NCBI RefSeq assembly: GCF_034652275.1
Contig: NZ_JAXIWG010000002.1
Coordinates: forward strand, 62,001-126,000
Length of the DNA: 64,000 nt
DNA from: Yoonia sp034652275
GTDB lineage: Bacteria > Pseudomonadota > Alphaproteobacteria > Rhodobacterales > Rhodobacteraceae
Direction of reading: 5' to 3'
In this document: in pieces, positions 1-9,629 of the stretch
Layout: each line of letters starts with the position of its first letter
Numbering within the stretch: position 1 is the first letter of the stretch
Position numbers and translations under genes: made by a program
The notes under the pieces: model-generated
Databases searched by the model: none
Told to the model about the DNA's origin: nothing
Seen by the model: only the letters and a program-made list of their open reading frames with translations

Positions 1-2106
1 CGTGACAAGGTCCTGCGTCTGCCCCGCGATATCAAACGTGAACCGCGCACTGTCGCTCAGCAGCACACCCCGCACCGTCAAGGCGGCAGCCCCGGCCAAG
101 GGGCGCCCCGCGACACCGGCATAAGCCGAAAGATCGGTCACATCGGCAGCAAGGTCGATATTGACGGTTTGCCCATCCTCGGGGACCGGCACAACCGTGC
201 CTGTCGCGCTATAACTGGCCGCAGGCGCATCGCCTGCCAGCGTAAAGCCGATCTGCCCTTGTGCGGACATCGTGACCTGCCCGGTGGCGGTCGCCGCACC
301 GGCAAGGTCCGGCGCGATCAGCGATACATCGCGCAAGGTCGCGTCGATATCGGCAACCGATCCAGCGCTCGTCAGGTTTGCAGAGGCCGTGACCTCTGCG
401 GCGGCGGTGGCAACGGCAAGGTTTTCCAGCCGCGTGCCCGCCGTATCGCGCACAAGGCGCGCAGCAATGGTGCCATCGCCGGCCAGCACCGCATCGGCCT
501 GCGGGATACCCACGGAAAGGTCGGATGTTGTGCCGGTCAGGCCGATGTTGAAGATGCCGTCAAGCGGGGTCAGGTCGGCCACGATGTCGAACATCGCATC
601 GCCACCCAGATCCTGCCCGACCAGAGTCGAAAACCTTTCCAGCCCAACGACATTGGCCCGGATGGTCGCATCCGTCTGGAACCCCTGCCTTGCGCCCGCG
701 ATCTCGGCCCTTGCGAGCAGGGACAGGCCCGCACCCGACAGCGACAGGCGCCGGATTTCGACATTCTGGCCTTCGATACGTTCCAAAAGCAGCGCGCCGG
801 TCACGGCATCGCCGAGCGCCTGCGACGCACCGCTGTCGTCCAGTTGCAGCCCCTGCGTGCCATAGGTCACGTTGGCGGTCAGACGCCCGACCTGTTCGCC
901 TTCGCCCGATTGCAGCACACCACCGCCGCGCGCTGTCAGCACCTCGATCCCGAGGCCCGGACGGTCCAGCCCGTTCACGGTCATATCCATCGTCCAGTTG
1001 TCCGACACGGCAGCGTCATAGTTCACGTCCAGCGTCACACCATCAACAAAGGTACGCGGTCCGCCCAACGGCAACAGGACAGGCAGATCGTCGTCAGGCG
1101 TGATACCGCCCGTGATGCTGATGATCTCCGGCCAGCCCTGCGCGCCGATCCGCACGGTGCCTGTCAGGCGCGCGCGGCCTGCATCGAGCGCGATCTGCGG
1201 AATGTCGATACTGCCATCCGCTGCACGGTTGACCGCAACCTGCAACTGCGCCTCGGTGCCGAAAAAGTCCTGATATTCCTCTGCAAACAGCGGCGAGACA
1301 TCGCCGCCCACGTCAAGCCGCACCTGCTGCTGCCCCCCCACCGTCGCCAAGGCGAAATCGCCTGTCAGCCGGTCCTGCCCGTCGGTGGCCAGCGCGAGGG
1401 TCGCGGCGAAATCATCCAGTGGCGCATCGCCCTGTACCGTCAGCTTGACCGAGGGACGGCCCGGCAGGTCCAACAGGCGCGCAGCGATCCCGTCTGGGCC
1501 TTCGTCAAGGTCCAGCAGGATGGCCAGAACGTTGGTTTCATTGGAATAGCTGCCGTCGATCTGGAATGACCCCTCTTTGCCGTCCCGCCGCGTGGCCAGC
1601 ACATCCGCGGTGCCTTCGCCCCCCGCCAACTGCGCCGAACCCTGCACGCTTGCCACAACAGGTTCGCCGAGGAAGGACTGGTCAATCTCGATCCGCGCAA
1701 TGTCCAGCACGCCGATGGACACGCTGACCGGCAATTCGGGCAGCGCAAACGGCTGCGCCTCGGGGGATGGGCCGGTGTCGCCGCCCACAGGCGCGCGCGA
1801 CAGGATCACGCGGCCTGCACGCAACTGCTGCACATTGATCGCGCCGCGCAACAGCGACGCACGGCTCCATTGCAGCACCAGATCCTCGAGCGTCAGCCAG
1901 ACGCCATCGGCATCGGCGATGGTCATCTGCGCAATCCGCGCCTCGGAGCTTAGCGCACCTTCAAAGCCGATGATGGTGACGGTGCGATCCTCGCCCGACA
2001 GGTTATCCTCGATCAGGCGGGTCAGATAGCCGCGGTCGCCGTCGTCGGCTTGCGCGATCAGGGACGCGGGCAGAACCAGAAAGATGATCAGGCAAAGAAG
2101 TCTCAA
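1..2106 (-). CDS. tamB: TamB, translocation/assembly module inner-membrane subunit (partial, 3' end off the window)
   Basis: TamB spans the periplasm from an inner-membrane anchor and works with TamA in outer-membrane protein or lipid transport. The visible 702 codons are open to the window edge. They begin with a hydrophobic anchor (LLCLIIFLVLPASLIAQ) followed by long, repetitive, Asp/Gly/Ala-rich beta-type sequence with many short alternating strands, as expected of the TamB/AsmA-like repeat region. The C-terminal DUF490 part lies outside the window. The proposed start is TTG at 2106, which overlaps the tamA stop in a TTGA arrangement; no ATG lies close to this point. The tamA-tamB order and overlap support both names. 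The start codon is inferred and the family assignment is fairly sure. Confidence 0.82.
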   Translation of the reverse strand, partial: MRLLCLIIFLVLPASLIAQADDGDRGYLTRLIEDNLSGEDRTVTIIGFEGALSSEARIAQMTIADADGVWLTLEDLVLQWSRASLLRGAINVQQLRAGRVILSRAPVGGDTGPSPEAQPFALPELPVSVSIGVLDIARIEIDQSFLGEPVVASVQGSAQLAGGEGTADVLATRRDGKEGSFQIDGSYSNETNVLAILLDLDEGPDGIAARLLDLPGRPSVKLTVQGDAPLDDFAATLALATDGQDRLTGDFALATVGGQQQVRLDVGGDVSPLFAEEYQDFFGTEAQLQVAVNRAADGSIDIPQIALDAGRARLTGTVRIGAQGWPEIISITGGITPDDDLPVLLPLGGPRTFVDGVTLDVNYDAAVSDNWTMDMTVNGLDRPGLGIEVLTARGGGVLQSGEGEQVGRLTANVTYGTQGLQLDDSGASQALGDAVTGALLLERIEGQNVEIRRLSLSGAGLSLLARAEIAGARQGFQTDATIRANVVGLERFSTLVGQDLGGDAMFDIVADLTPLDGIFNIGLTGTTSDLSVGIPQADAVLAGDGTIAARLVRDTAGTRLENLAVATAAAEVTASANLTSAGSVADIDATLRDVSLIAPDLAGAATATGQVTMSAQGQIGFTLAGDAPAASYSATGTVVPVPEDGQTVNIDLAADVTDLSAYAGVAGRPLAGAAALTVRGVLLSDSARFTFDIAGQTQDLVT

Positions 2107-3878
2107 AACGCTTGTCCTATTCCGATATAGACCTGCACGCTTTCGCCTGCATCGTCGCCGCTGGCGGGGGTGCCGATATCCAGCCGGATCGGGCCAATGC
2201 CGGTATTGTAGCGCACCCCGATCCCTGCGCCTGCGTGCCATTCACCGCTCTCGCCGGGGATGGCCGTGTCCCCGACAAAGCCGGTGTCGTAAAAACCCAC
2301 CAGCGAGATGTTGTCGCGGATCGCATAACGCGCTTCGAGCTGCGCCCCCAGAAACGACGTCCCACCGGTTGTGACCATGTCCATGCCGACCTGCGTTTCC
2401 ACGCCAAGCGATTGATAGGGTTGCCCCCGCACGGTGCCACCACCGCCCGAGAAATACAGAAAATCGGCAGGTGCCTCGCCGATCTCGGCCCCGACAAGGC
2501 TGCCCACAAGGCCGCGCGCGGCAAGGGTAAAGCCGTCGGTTTCACCAAAAGACCGATAGATGCGGGCGTCGCCATAGATGCGCGCCCCGTTCAGATCGCC
2601 ATCGAAGCTTGCAAAAGGTGTGACGCGCGCATCCAGATAATAGCCCGCCGTCGCATCCGTCGCATTGTCGCGCCGGTCCAGCGTCGCACGCAGGGGCAAG
2701 GTCACCAGCGTGTAATCGCGTTCACCCAATGCGCTGTCTTCGCGCGCGGTCAAAAGGCCGATACCGCCCTGCACCGTCAGTTCGTCTGTCAGATACCGGA
2801 TCAGCCCGGTTTCGAGTTCGACCTTGTCCACCAGAAAAGCGTCTTCGTCCTGCCGCGAAATTTCGGCGCTGAGATAGAAATCCGTGTCGGGGCCAAAGGT
2901 CGCGGGCCTGCCAAAGCTGCCACGCAGGGCATAATCGGTCCCGCCTGTATCGGCGTTGATGTTGGACACGACAGCCTCGGCACGCAGCCGTTCGGCACCG
3001 CCCAGCAGGTTGCGATGCAGCCAGAAGGTGGACACCGTCAGCCCTTCGACGGAATCAAGCTCCAGACCAAAGCCGATCCTACGCCGCTTGGCTTCGTCCA
3101 GTTGTGCGCGCACTCCGATCGTGTCGCCAGGGCCTGCCACATCGGCGGTCGTCAGGGCGACGCTGTTGAATGTGCCGGTCCGGCGCAGACGTTGTTCGGC
3201 GGCCGCGATGGTATCGGGCGCATAGATTTCACCCTCGGGCAGCCCCGCGATGGCGCGCACGCGTTCGGTGCGCACGCGCCGGTTGCCCGACACTTCCAGT
3301 TCGCCGAACCGCAGTTGCGGACCGGGATCAAGCCCGATGGTCACGTCGAGTTTTTCATCAGGGTGCCGCGCGATGATCTGCTGGCTGTCCACCTGCACCA
3401 GCGGATAGCCGAGATCGCGCCAACTGCGCAGGCTTTGCGTTGTGGCGGTGCGGATCAGCCCCGAACGGGCGGGCTCGCGCGGGCCAAGGTCGGTCGGCAC
3501 ATCCGCATTTGGCGGCAAGGGCGCAATCACGACCTGCCCAAAGGTGAACCGCGGACCGGCGTCCACGGTAATCACGACTTCATTGATTGACGACGGCGCT
3601 GCCAGCGGGGCGAGGTTCGCCGCCTCGGCCCCGTCAACGGTGATCGAGATCGTGCCGCCATAATACCCTTCGGCGTAGAGGGCTGTCAGCAACCGGCGAT
3701 AATCCGCCCGTGCGGCGGCGACATAATCCTGCGGGGCTGCGGTATCATCTAGCGCGCGCAGCAGCGACGCGTCATTCAGCGCGCTGCGTGCCGTATCCGC
3801 GACCAATCGCACCTCCTGCGCCGTGGCCGCACCGGCCCCCAAAACAAAGGCCGCCGATATCCACAGGTGTCTTTTCAC
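2103..3878 (-). CDS. tamA: TamA, Omp85-family outer membrane assembly factor
   Basis: The predicted 591-residue protein has a signal peptide (about residues 1-20, ending ATAQ), POTRA-like periplasmic repeats to roughly residue 250, and a C-terminal Omp85/surface-antigen beta-barrel from about 280. The barrel shows typical features: a GGGGTVRGQPYQSLG stretch near residue 475 and a C-terminal strand ending in Phe. TamA forms the outer-membrane half of the TAM complex. The start is GTG with GGAGG about 6 nt upstream (complement of 3885-3889). It overlaps tamB by 4 nt, which suggests translational coupling. The length matches alphaproteobacterial TamA (about 580-640 aa). BamA is excluded by length and by the tamB partner. 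Confidence 0.88.
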   Translation of the reverse strand: MKRHLWISAAFVLGAGAATAQEVRLVADTARSALNDASLLRALDDTAAPQDYVAAARADYRRLLTALYAEGYYGGTISITVDGAEAANLAPLAAPSSINEVVITVDAGPRFTFGQVVIAPLPPNADVPTDLGPREPARSGLIRTATTQSLRSWRDLGYPLVQVDSQQIIARHPDEKLDVTIGLDPGPQLRFGELEVSGNRRVRTERVRAIAGLPEGEIYAPDTIAAAEQRLRRTGTFNSVALTTADVAGPGDTIGVRAQLDEAKRRRIGFGLELDSVEGLTVSTFWLHRNLLGGAERLRAEAVVSNINADTGGTDYALRGSFGRPATFGPDTDFYLSAEISRQDEDAFLVDKVELETGLIRYLTDELTVQGGIGLLTAREDSALGERDYTLVTLPLRATLDRRDNATDATAGYYLDARVTPFASFDGDLNGARIYGDARIYRSFGETDGFTLAARGLVGSLVGAEIGEAPADFLYFSGGGGTVRGQPYQSLGVETQVGMDMVTTGGTSFLGAQLEARYAIRDNISLVGFYDTGFVGDTAIPGESGEWHAGAGIGVRYNTGIGPIRLDIGTPASGDDAGESVQVYIGIGQAF

Positions 3879-3917
3879 GCGGTGCCTCCCCCAGGCCTTT
3901 GGTCGTCGTTGGGTACA

Positions 3918-3947
3918 GACCTAGCCCAAGAGGCGCGGGTTGACCAA
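3918..3947 (-). promoter_or_regulatory. Possible sigma-70 promoter for tamAB
   Basis: On the minus strand TTGGTC (3942-3947) is followed after 18 nt by TAGGTC (3918-3923), about 40 nt upstream of the tamA GTG. Both hexamers are imperfect, so this is a weak call. It lies in the 113-nt gap between truA and tamA, which holds nothing else I can recognise. Confidence 0.25.
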
Positions 3948-3991
3948 TCACATCGGCCAACGCGCGCGCAAGGCTTTGGTTCCGGATGGTC

Positions 3992-4765
3992 TCAGCGCCG
4001 CGTAAACGGGTCGGTCGGATAGCGCACGCCCGCCAGATACAGCCCCTCTGGCGGACAAACCGGCCCGCAGGCGGCGCGGTCGCGCGCAGCCAGTGCGCGG
4101 GCGACATCATCGGGTTGCCAAGCGCCCGCGCCCACCCGTTCCAGCGTGCCCACAAAGCTGCGGACCTGATTGTGCAGGAACGACCGCGCGCGCACATGGA
4201 ACCGGAATTCGGTGCCGACAGCGCGCGGCACGACCTCGATGCGCAATGCGTCCAGCGTTTTGACAGGGCTTTTCGCCTGACAGATCGACGAGCGGAAGGT
4301 CGTGAAATCGTGCTGGCCCAAAAGGTGATCCGCCCCCGCCTGCATCGCCTCTGCGTCCAATGCGTGATTGACCCGCCACATCTGCCCCGCCTCGGAAGTC
4401 AGCGGCGCGCGGCGCGAGAGCAGGCGGAAAAGATACTGCCGTTCCACCGCGTCGAACCGCGCGTGCCAGTCGTCGGCAACCCGCGCGCAGTCAAGGATCG
4501 CGACCGGATCAGGCTTAAGATGGTAGTTCAGCGCCTCGGACAGACGGAACGGGTCCCAGTCGCGCGCAAGATCGCAGTGCGCCACCTGCCCTGTCGCGTG
4601 GACCCCCGCATCGGTGCGCCCTGCGGCGGCGATGGTATGGGGGCCGGGTTCGAGTTTGGCCAAAGCCGCCTCGATCGCGCCTTGCACCGACGGCAGGCTG
4701 GTCTGCCGCTGCCATCCCGCAAAAGGCGCGCCGTGATATTCGACAAGAAGGGCATAACGCGGCAT
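3992..4765 (-). CDS. truA: tRNA pseudouridine(38-40) synthase TruA
   Basis: TruA isomerises uridines 38-40 in the tRNA anticodon stem-loop. The 257-residue product carries the GRTDAGVHA motif with catalytic Asp52 and an N-terminal YALLVEYHGAPFAGWQ strand typical of the family. The C-terminal half has the usual FHVRARSFLHNQVRS stretch. I use the ATG at 4765, because family members start directly with MPRY-like sequence; the frame is open further upstream to 4801. The gene is divergent from the YcjX-like gene (95-nt gap) and is followed by tamA on the same strand. The length is normal. Confidence 0.93.
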   Translation of the reverse strand: MPRYALLVEYHGAPFAGWQRQTSLPSVQGAIEAALAKLEPGPHTIAAAGRTDAGVHATGQVAHCDLARDWDPFRLSEALNYHLKPDPVAILDCARVADDWHARFDAVERQYLFRLLSRRAPLTSEAGQMWRVNHALDAEAMQAGADHLLGQHDFTTFRSSICQAKSPVKTLDALRIEVVPRAVGTEFRFHVRARSFLHNQVRSFVGTLERVGAGAWQPDDVARALAARDRAACGPVCPPEGLYLAGVRYPTDPFTRR

Positions 4766-4860
4766 GAGATCCCGATTAGGCGGGCAGGCGCGCAAAATCA
4801 ATCCCTACACATCGCAGCACTCTGTGCTTATCTGTCTGGGAACAATGGAAAGGGCCGGTC

Positions 4861-6273
4861 TTGGGCATCGCCGATATCGCCGATCAGATCACACGACGCG
4901 TCGAAGGTGTGACCAGCACGCTGACCGCCCCTTTCACCGACCCCGTGCTCCGGCTGGGTGTGACTGGCCTGTCGCGGGCTGGCAAGACGGTGTTCATCAC
5001 CTCGCTGGTCGCCAATCTGATGGATCGCGGGCGGATGCCGCAACTGACCGCTGCGGCCAATGGTGCGATCAAGACCGCCTTTCTGCAACCGCAGCCCGAC
5101 GATACCGTGCCGCGCTTTGCCTATGAAACCCACCTTGCCCGCCTGACCGCGCCTGACCCAAGCTGGCCCGAAGGCACCCGCCAGATCAGCGAATTGCGCC
5201 TGTCGCTGCGGGTCCAGCCGGGTGGGTTGCTGTCGGGGCTGTCGGGGCCGCGTGTCGTGCATATCGACATTGTGGATTATCCGGGGGAATGGCTGCTGGA
5301 CCTTGGTTTGCTTGACCTGACCTATGCGCAATGGTCCAAGGCAGCCCTTGCCCGCGCCAAGGGCAGGCCGGCGGGTGATGCCTATCTGGCGCTGGCCGGA
5401 CAGACCGATGCGAATGCGGCTTTGTCAGAGCCAGAGGCGACCGCACTTGCCGCCAGCTTTACCGCGCATCTGAACGCCGCGCGCGAGGCGGGGTTTTCCG
5501 ACTGCACGCCGGGGCGGTTCCTGTTGCCCGGTGATCTCGCCGGATCGCCCGTGCTGACCTTTGCGCCGCTGCCGGGCGACGGGTTCGCGCGCAAATCATT
5601 GGGGCGCGAAATGGCGCGGCGGTTCGACAGCTACAAGGCCAATATCGTGCGCCCGTTCTTTCGCGACCATTTCGCCAAGATCGACCGCCAGATCGTGCTG
5701 GTCGATGTGTTGGGCGCGATCCATGCGGGGCCCGCCGCGCTGGAGGATTTGCGCCGTGCGATGGCCGCCGTCCTGTCGGCGTTCAAACCTGGGCGCAACG
5801 CCTTTCTGACGCGGATCTTCAAAGGGCGGCGGGTGGAAAAGATCCTCTTCGCCGCGACCAAGGCCGACCATCTGCACCATTCGCAGCATCCACAGTTGAC
5901 CGCAATCACGCAGGCCCTGCTGCGCGATGCGCGCGACCGTGCGGATTTCGCCGGCGCACAGACCGCCGCGATGGCGATTGCCGCCCTGCGCACCACGGTC
6001 GAGGATACCGTGGATCATGCGGATGGCCCGCTGGATGTCGTGCGGGGGCGGTTGCTGGACGGCGGCAAGCAGGCGGCGTTCTATCCGGGCAAACTGCCTG
6101 ACGACCCTGCGCATCTGTTGGCCCCCGCCCGCGAAGGCGCGGACAAGTGGCTTGATGCCGATTACAGCGTGATGAATTTCGCGCCTGCCCGCCTGACCCT
6201 GCGCCCCGGTGACGGGCCGCCGCATATCCGGCTCGACAAGGCGGCGCAGTTCCTGCTGGGGGACAGGCTATGA
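4861..6273 (+). CDS. YcjX-like P-loop NTPase (DUF463)
   Basis: The 470-residue protein resembles E. coli YcjX, a nucleotide-binding protein of the phage-shock regulon whose biochemical role is not settled. A Walker A motif GLSRAGKT lies at residues 36-43, just after an amphipathic N-terminus, and length and layout match YcjX (about 465 aa). The start is TTG at 4861 with GGAAAGGG about 6 nt upstream; the nearby ATG at 4844 is in another frame. The stop overlaps the next gene's ATG by 4 nt (ATGA), so the pair is co-translated. No pspA, pspB or pspC gene is visible in the window, unlike in enterobacteria. Confidence 0.82.
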   Translation: MGIADIADQITRRVEGVTSTLTAPFTDPVLRLGVTGLSRAGKTVFITSLVANLMDRGRMPQLTAAANGAIKTAFLQPQPDDTVPRFAYETHLARLTAPDPSWPEGTRQISELRLSLRVQPGGLLSGLSGPRVVHIDIVDYPGEWLLDLGLLDLTYAQWSKAALARAKGRPAGDAYLALAGQTDANAALSEPEATALAASFTAHLNAAREAGFSDCTPGRFLLPGDLAGSPVLTFAPLPGDGFARKSLGREMARRFDSYKANIVRPFFRDHFAKIDRQIVLVDVLGAIHAGPAALEDLRRAMAAVLSAFKPGRNAFLTRIFKGRRVEKILFAATKADHLHHSQHPQLTAITQALLRDARDRADFAGAQTAAMAIAALRTTVEDTVDHADGPLDVVRGRLLDGGKQAAFYPGKLPDDPAHLLAPAREGADKWLDADYSVMNFAPARLTLRPGDGPPHIRLDKAAQFLLGDRL

Positions 6274-7250
6274 CGCGCAGGCCCGTTCTGATCGACCTTG
6301 ACGGGCAGGATCTTGCCCGCCCCGACACAGCCCCCGCCGTCCCCGACGAGGTGCAGGGCGCCGCAATGCAGCGCCTTGCTGTGGTGGCAAGCCGCCCGCC
6401 ATCGCCGCTCGCGCGCTGGTTCTGGAGCCTTGCCCTGCTGTTGACAGGTTTTGTCGTGTCGCTGGCGGCGTGGGATTACGTCACCGGCTTGCTGGCGCGC
6501 GCGCCTGTGCTGGGCTGGATCGCGACTGTCCTGATAGGCCTGCTGCTGCTGGTGCTGGTCATCATCGGCCTGCGCGAATTGTCGGCGTTCAGTCGCTTGC
6601 GCAAGCTTGATGCGCTGCAAATCAGCGCGCGGGATGCGCTGGTCGGCAACGACCTGAAAGGCGCGCGGCAGGTGATCGGCGCGCTGGAACGGCTTTATGC
6701 CGGACGCGACGACACCGCTTGGGGCAAGGCGGAACTGGCGCAGCGGCAGGGCGATATGCTGGATGCAGACGCGCTGCTGGGGCTGGCGGAAACCACGGTG
6801 CTGCAACCGCTCGACCAGCGCGCCATGCGCGAGGTCGAAGCCGCCGCACGGCAGGTCGCGATGGTCACGGCTTTTGTGCCGCTGGCGCTGGCCGATCTGA
6901 TCACCGCGCTGACAGCGAACCTGCGGATGATCCGGCGGATCGCGGAAATCTATGGTGGCAGGTCAGGCACATTGGGCAGTTGGCGGCTGACGCGCGGGGT
7001 GCTGGCGCATCTGGTGGCAACAGGCGCGCTCGCCGTGGGTGACGACCTGATCGGGACCATCGCAGGGGGCGGTATCCTTGCCAAGGTGTCGCGCCGCTTT
7101 GGCGAGGGAGTCGTGAATGGCGCGCTGACCGCCCGCGTCGGCGTTGCGGCGATCGAGGTCTGCCGCCCGCTGCCGTTTCACGCCAGCCCGCGCCCGTCGG
7201 TCACAACCTTGGTGCGCCGCGCGCTGACAGGGCTGTTCGGGACCAGTTAA
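6270..7250 (+). CDS. YcjF-like inner membrane protein (DUF697, TIGR01620)
   Basis: The 326-residue protein has two adjacent hydrophobic segments (about residues 46-72 and 77-101), then an Ala/Arg-rich helical part and a C-terminal DUF697-like region with the GDDLIGTIAGGGILAKVSRR stretch. YcjF is the usual partner of YcjX, and the 4-nt ATGA overlap supports joint expression. Function is unknown; a membrane-stress role is inferred only from the E. coli psp context. It converges on the DUF2125 gene, and the two stop codons share a TTAA at 7247-7250. Confidence 0.8.
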   Translation: MTRRPVLIDLDGQDLARPDTAPAVPDEVQGAAMQRLAVVASRPPSPLARWFWSLALLLTGFVVSLAAWDYVTGLLARAPVLGWIATVLIGLLLLVLVIIGLRELSAFSRLRKLDALQISARDALVGNDLKGARQVIGALERLYAGRDDTAWGKAELAQRQGDMLDADALLGLAETTVLQPLDQRAMREVEAAARQVAMVTAFVPLALADLITALTANLRMIRRIAEIYGGRSGTLGSWRLTRGVLAHLVATGALAVGDDLIGTIAGGGILAKVSRRFGEGVVNGALTARVGVAAIEVCRPLPFHASPRPSVTTLVRRALTGLFGTS

Positions 7251-8224
7251 CGCAGGCGCGGCGCAGGACCAACGGGGACAAGACCGACCAGCGTGACGCC
7301 GTCCTGAAAGGCCACGGGAATCGTCAGCATCCCGTCCGCGTCGGCCATAAAGCCCGCCAGACGGGTGACCGTTTCGGCAATGCCCGCATCAATGACATCG
7401 GCGGCGATCAGCAGATCGACCACAGCCTTCCACTGCCGTGTCTGCAGCGTGATCTGCCCCGTGGGGATACCCGCAGCATCAACCGCGATCTCGCCCGCCA
7501 TTTGCGCCGTGACCGGCCCCCAAGCGATCCGCAGGTCTTCCAGCGCCAGACGGTCCACATCGGGAAACCGGCCTTGCAGGTTACGGTCGAGCGGGCGGGA
7601 CAGGGTCATCCGCCCGGCACCGCTAAGCGATGCAACCTGCGCGCCAAGCAGCCCTTGCGGGTCGATCCGGTCTCGCAAAACATCGGGCAAAGCGATGTCT
7701 TCGGCGACGATCCTTGCGTCATACCGGGCGCCCTGATCACCGACCAGATCAAGGGTCGCATCAAGGCGGCGCAGAGCCAGTTGCCAGCCATCGTCGGACA
7801 TGACTTCGGTGCGCCCCATCCGCAGGCTACCACTGTCAAAGGACAACCTTGCCGTGGGCCGGACCGACGCCTCGGCCTGCCAGTCCTCGCTTGTCACGCG
7901 CAGGGTCTGGCCTGCGAAGCGCAGGGTCTGTTCCTGCGGCAAGGTCACGTTCACCGCCAACGGGCGCAGGCTGTCGGCCTGCACATCCAACCGTGCACCC
8001 CGCCACGTCCAATCGGCATGCGCCAGTTCAACATCCGTCACAGCCATCTCGAACCGCGCGGGAAAGCCCGTGGTCGCCACCGATCCATAGCGCAGATCAA
8101 CGCCGTCGCGCGCGAGTACGCCCGCCGCCCTGTCAGGCCCCGATAGCAACACTTGGGATGCCGCAAACCAATAGCCGCTGAAAAGCAGCACAGCCCAGAT
8201 CAGGGTCACGACCAGTCGGTACAT
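7247..8224 (-). CDS. DUF2125 domain-containing protein
   Basis: The 325-residue protein has one N-terminal membrane segment (about residues 3-20, VVTLIWAVLLFSGYWFAA) followed by an all-beta-like periplasmic region with the GFPARFEMAVTDVELA stretch that I associate with DUF2125. The family is common in alphaproteobacteria and has no known function. The ATG at 8224 has AAAGGAG 5 nt upstream, which decides against the GTG at 8230 that overlaps this ribosome binding site. It is convergent with ycjF. A lipid- or envelope-related role is possible but not shown. Confidence 0.72.
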   Translation of the reverse strand: MYRLVVTLIWAVLLFSGYWFAASQVLLSGPDRAAGVLARDGVDLRYGSVATTGFPARFEMAVTDVELAHADWTWRGARLDVQADSLRPLAVNVTLPQEQTLRFAGQTLRVTSEDWQAEASVRPTARLSFDSGSLRMGRTEVMSDDGWQLALRRLDATLDLVGDQGARYDARIVAEDIALPDVLRDRIDPQGLLGAQVASLSGAGRMTLSRPLDRNLQGRFPDVDRLALEDLRIAWGPVTAQMAGEIAVDAAGIPTGQITLQTRQWKAVVDLLIAADVIDAGIAETVTRLAGFMADADGMLTIPVAFQDGVTLVGLVPVGPAPRLR

Positions 8225-8285
8225 CGCCACTCCTTTGGCTTTGCGGCGGGCTCACCGCCCCATGCAAGCCCAAAGCGTCTGCATG

Positions 8286-9629
8286 TCAACCCTGCACAGG
8301 GACGCTCGGCAAGCGGAAACGCGCGCGCAACCCGCCCATATCCGCCGATCTGTCCAGCGTCAGCGCACTGCCATAGGCCTGTAGCAAGTCCGCCGTGATC
8401 GACAGGCCAAGGCCGGTGCCGGGCTTGGCATTGTCGAGCCGCTGGCCACTGCTCATGGCGCGGGCGATCTGGTCGGGCGGGATGCCCGGGCCGTCATCCT
8501 CGACCGTGATGGTCACATCGTCAGATCCGGCCACGGCACTGAGCCTGATCGCGCCGCCTGCCCATTTCAACGCATTGTCCAGCAGGTTGCCCAGCACTTC
8601 TTCCAGATCGGTCGGGTCCATCCGGAGCCGCTGACCGGGTGGATAGCTGGCTGTGACGGTCAGTCCCCGCTGTGCGGCCATATCGGTGAAGGCCCGCACC
8701 ATCCGCCCAAACGACCGGTCCATGTCGGTCACGGCAGGAAGGGCGGCAATCCCGGTCTGCGCACGCATCCGGCCAAAGGCACGCTTGAGCTGCGCATCAA
8801 GCCGGTCCAGCGCCGCAATTGCGTCGCCCACCGGCTGTCCCTGCCGCGCCAGCGCGTCCAGCTCGTTGCGCATGATTGCAGCGGGCGTCTTGATCGCATG
8901 GCCAAGATCGGCCGCCTGTTTGCGCGATTGCTGCACAATCTCGCGGTTGCGGGTCAGGAGGGTATCGATGTCATAGACCAGGGGTGCTACTTCCTCGGGG
9001 TATTTGCCGTGGTCCAGCCCGCCTTCGCTGGTCCAGCGCTGCTGGACATCGCGGCGCAGCTTTTCGATGGGGCGCAAGGCGACGGTGACCTGCAACAAAG
9101 CACCCACGACTCCGATGACGACCACAAAGGTAAAGGCGGTTAGCATGATTTCACGCAACTGGGCCTGTTCCTGCTGCAGGCTGCGCATCGAAGTCGCGAC
9201 CTGCACATGCCAGATACTGCCATCGGCCAGCGTCAAGGTCCGCGACATCCCGCGCACCGGATCACGCAAGGGTCCGGGATAGCTGTCCGTGACGATCTCG
9301 CTGGCCAGCATCTGCGGGCGTGGCAGGCTTTGCTGTCCCAGCGATTCCGACCGGAACACCTGCCCGAACTCGTCTTCGACCTGCCAGTAAAGACCCGACA
9401 TCGGGCGCGTGAAAACAGGATCACCCACGGCCGTCTGAATGGCCTCCGGCGTTTCGGCAACGTTCTCGACAGCGGTGGCAACCTGCGAAAGGCGCGCCAG
9501 AAGCAATTCGTCGAACCGCTGCTCTGCGCCTTGATCAATGAAGGATTGCAGCCCCGCAAAGCCCAGCGTGATCGTCACGGCGGCCCAAAGAATGCCGCCG
9601 ATCACCGCCCTGCCGCGCAGCGACGTCAT
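8286..9629 (-). CDS. Sensor histidine kinase, PhoQ/FeuQ-like
   Basis: The 447-residue membrane kinase has TM1 (about residues 8-30), a periplasmic sensor domain of about 130 residues and TM2 (163-184). The dimerisation helix carries the phospho-acceptor His244 in DLGHAIKTPAAIM. The HATPase domain has N-box (LGNLLDNALKW), G1 (DDGPGIP) and G2 (GTGLGLSI) motifs. The GHxIKTP H-box is characteristic of the PhoQ/FeuQ-like branch, which often senses divalent cations or envelope and osmotic conditions; the actual signal cannot be read here. It overlaps the response regulator gene by 4 nt. All catalytic motifs look intact. Confidence 0.85.
   Translation of the reverse strand: MTSLRGRAVIGGILWAAVTITLGFAGLQSFIDQGAEQRFDELLLARLSQVATAVENVAETPEAIQTAVGDPVFTRPMSGLYWQVEDEFGQVFRSESLGQQSLPRPQMLASEIVTDSYPGPLRDPVRGMSRTLTLADGSIWHVQVATSMRSLQQEQAQLREIMLTAFTFVVVIGVVGALLQVTVALRPIEKLRRDVQQRWTSEGGLDHGKYPEEVAPLVYDIDTLLTRNREIVQQSRKQAADLGHAIKTPAAIMRNELDALARQGQPVGDAIAALDRLDAQLKRAFGRMRAQTGIAALPAVTDMDRSFGRMVRAFTDMAAQRGLTVTASYPPGQRLRMDPTDLEEVLGNLLDNALKWAGGAIRLSAVAGSDDVTITVEDDGPGIPPDQIARAMSSGQRLDNAKPGTGLGLSITADLLQAYGSALTLDRSADMGGLRARFRLPSVPVQG

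Noticed and set aside
169..1569. Long plus-strand open frame (466 codons)
   Set aside because: It is antisense to tamB. Its translation is Arg/Gln/His-rich with no domain pattern, as expected from the opposite strand of high-GC coding DNA.
2112..3590. Long plus-strand open frame (492 codons)
   Set aside because: Antisense to tamA, with low-complexity His/Arg/Gly translation. tamA on the other strand has clear Omp85 features.
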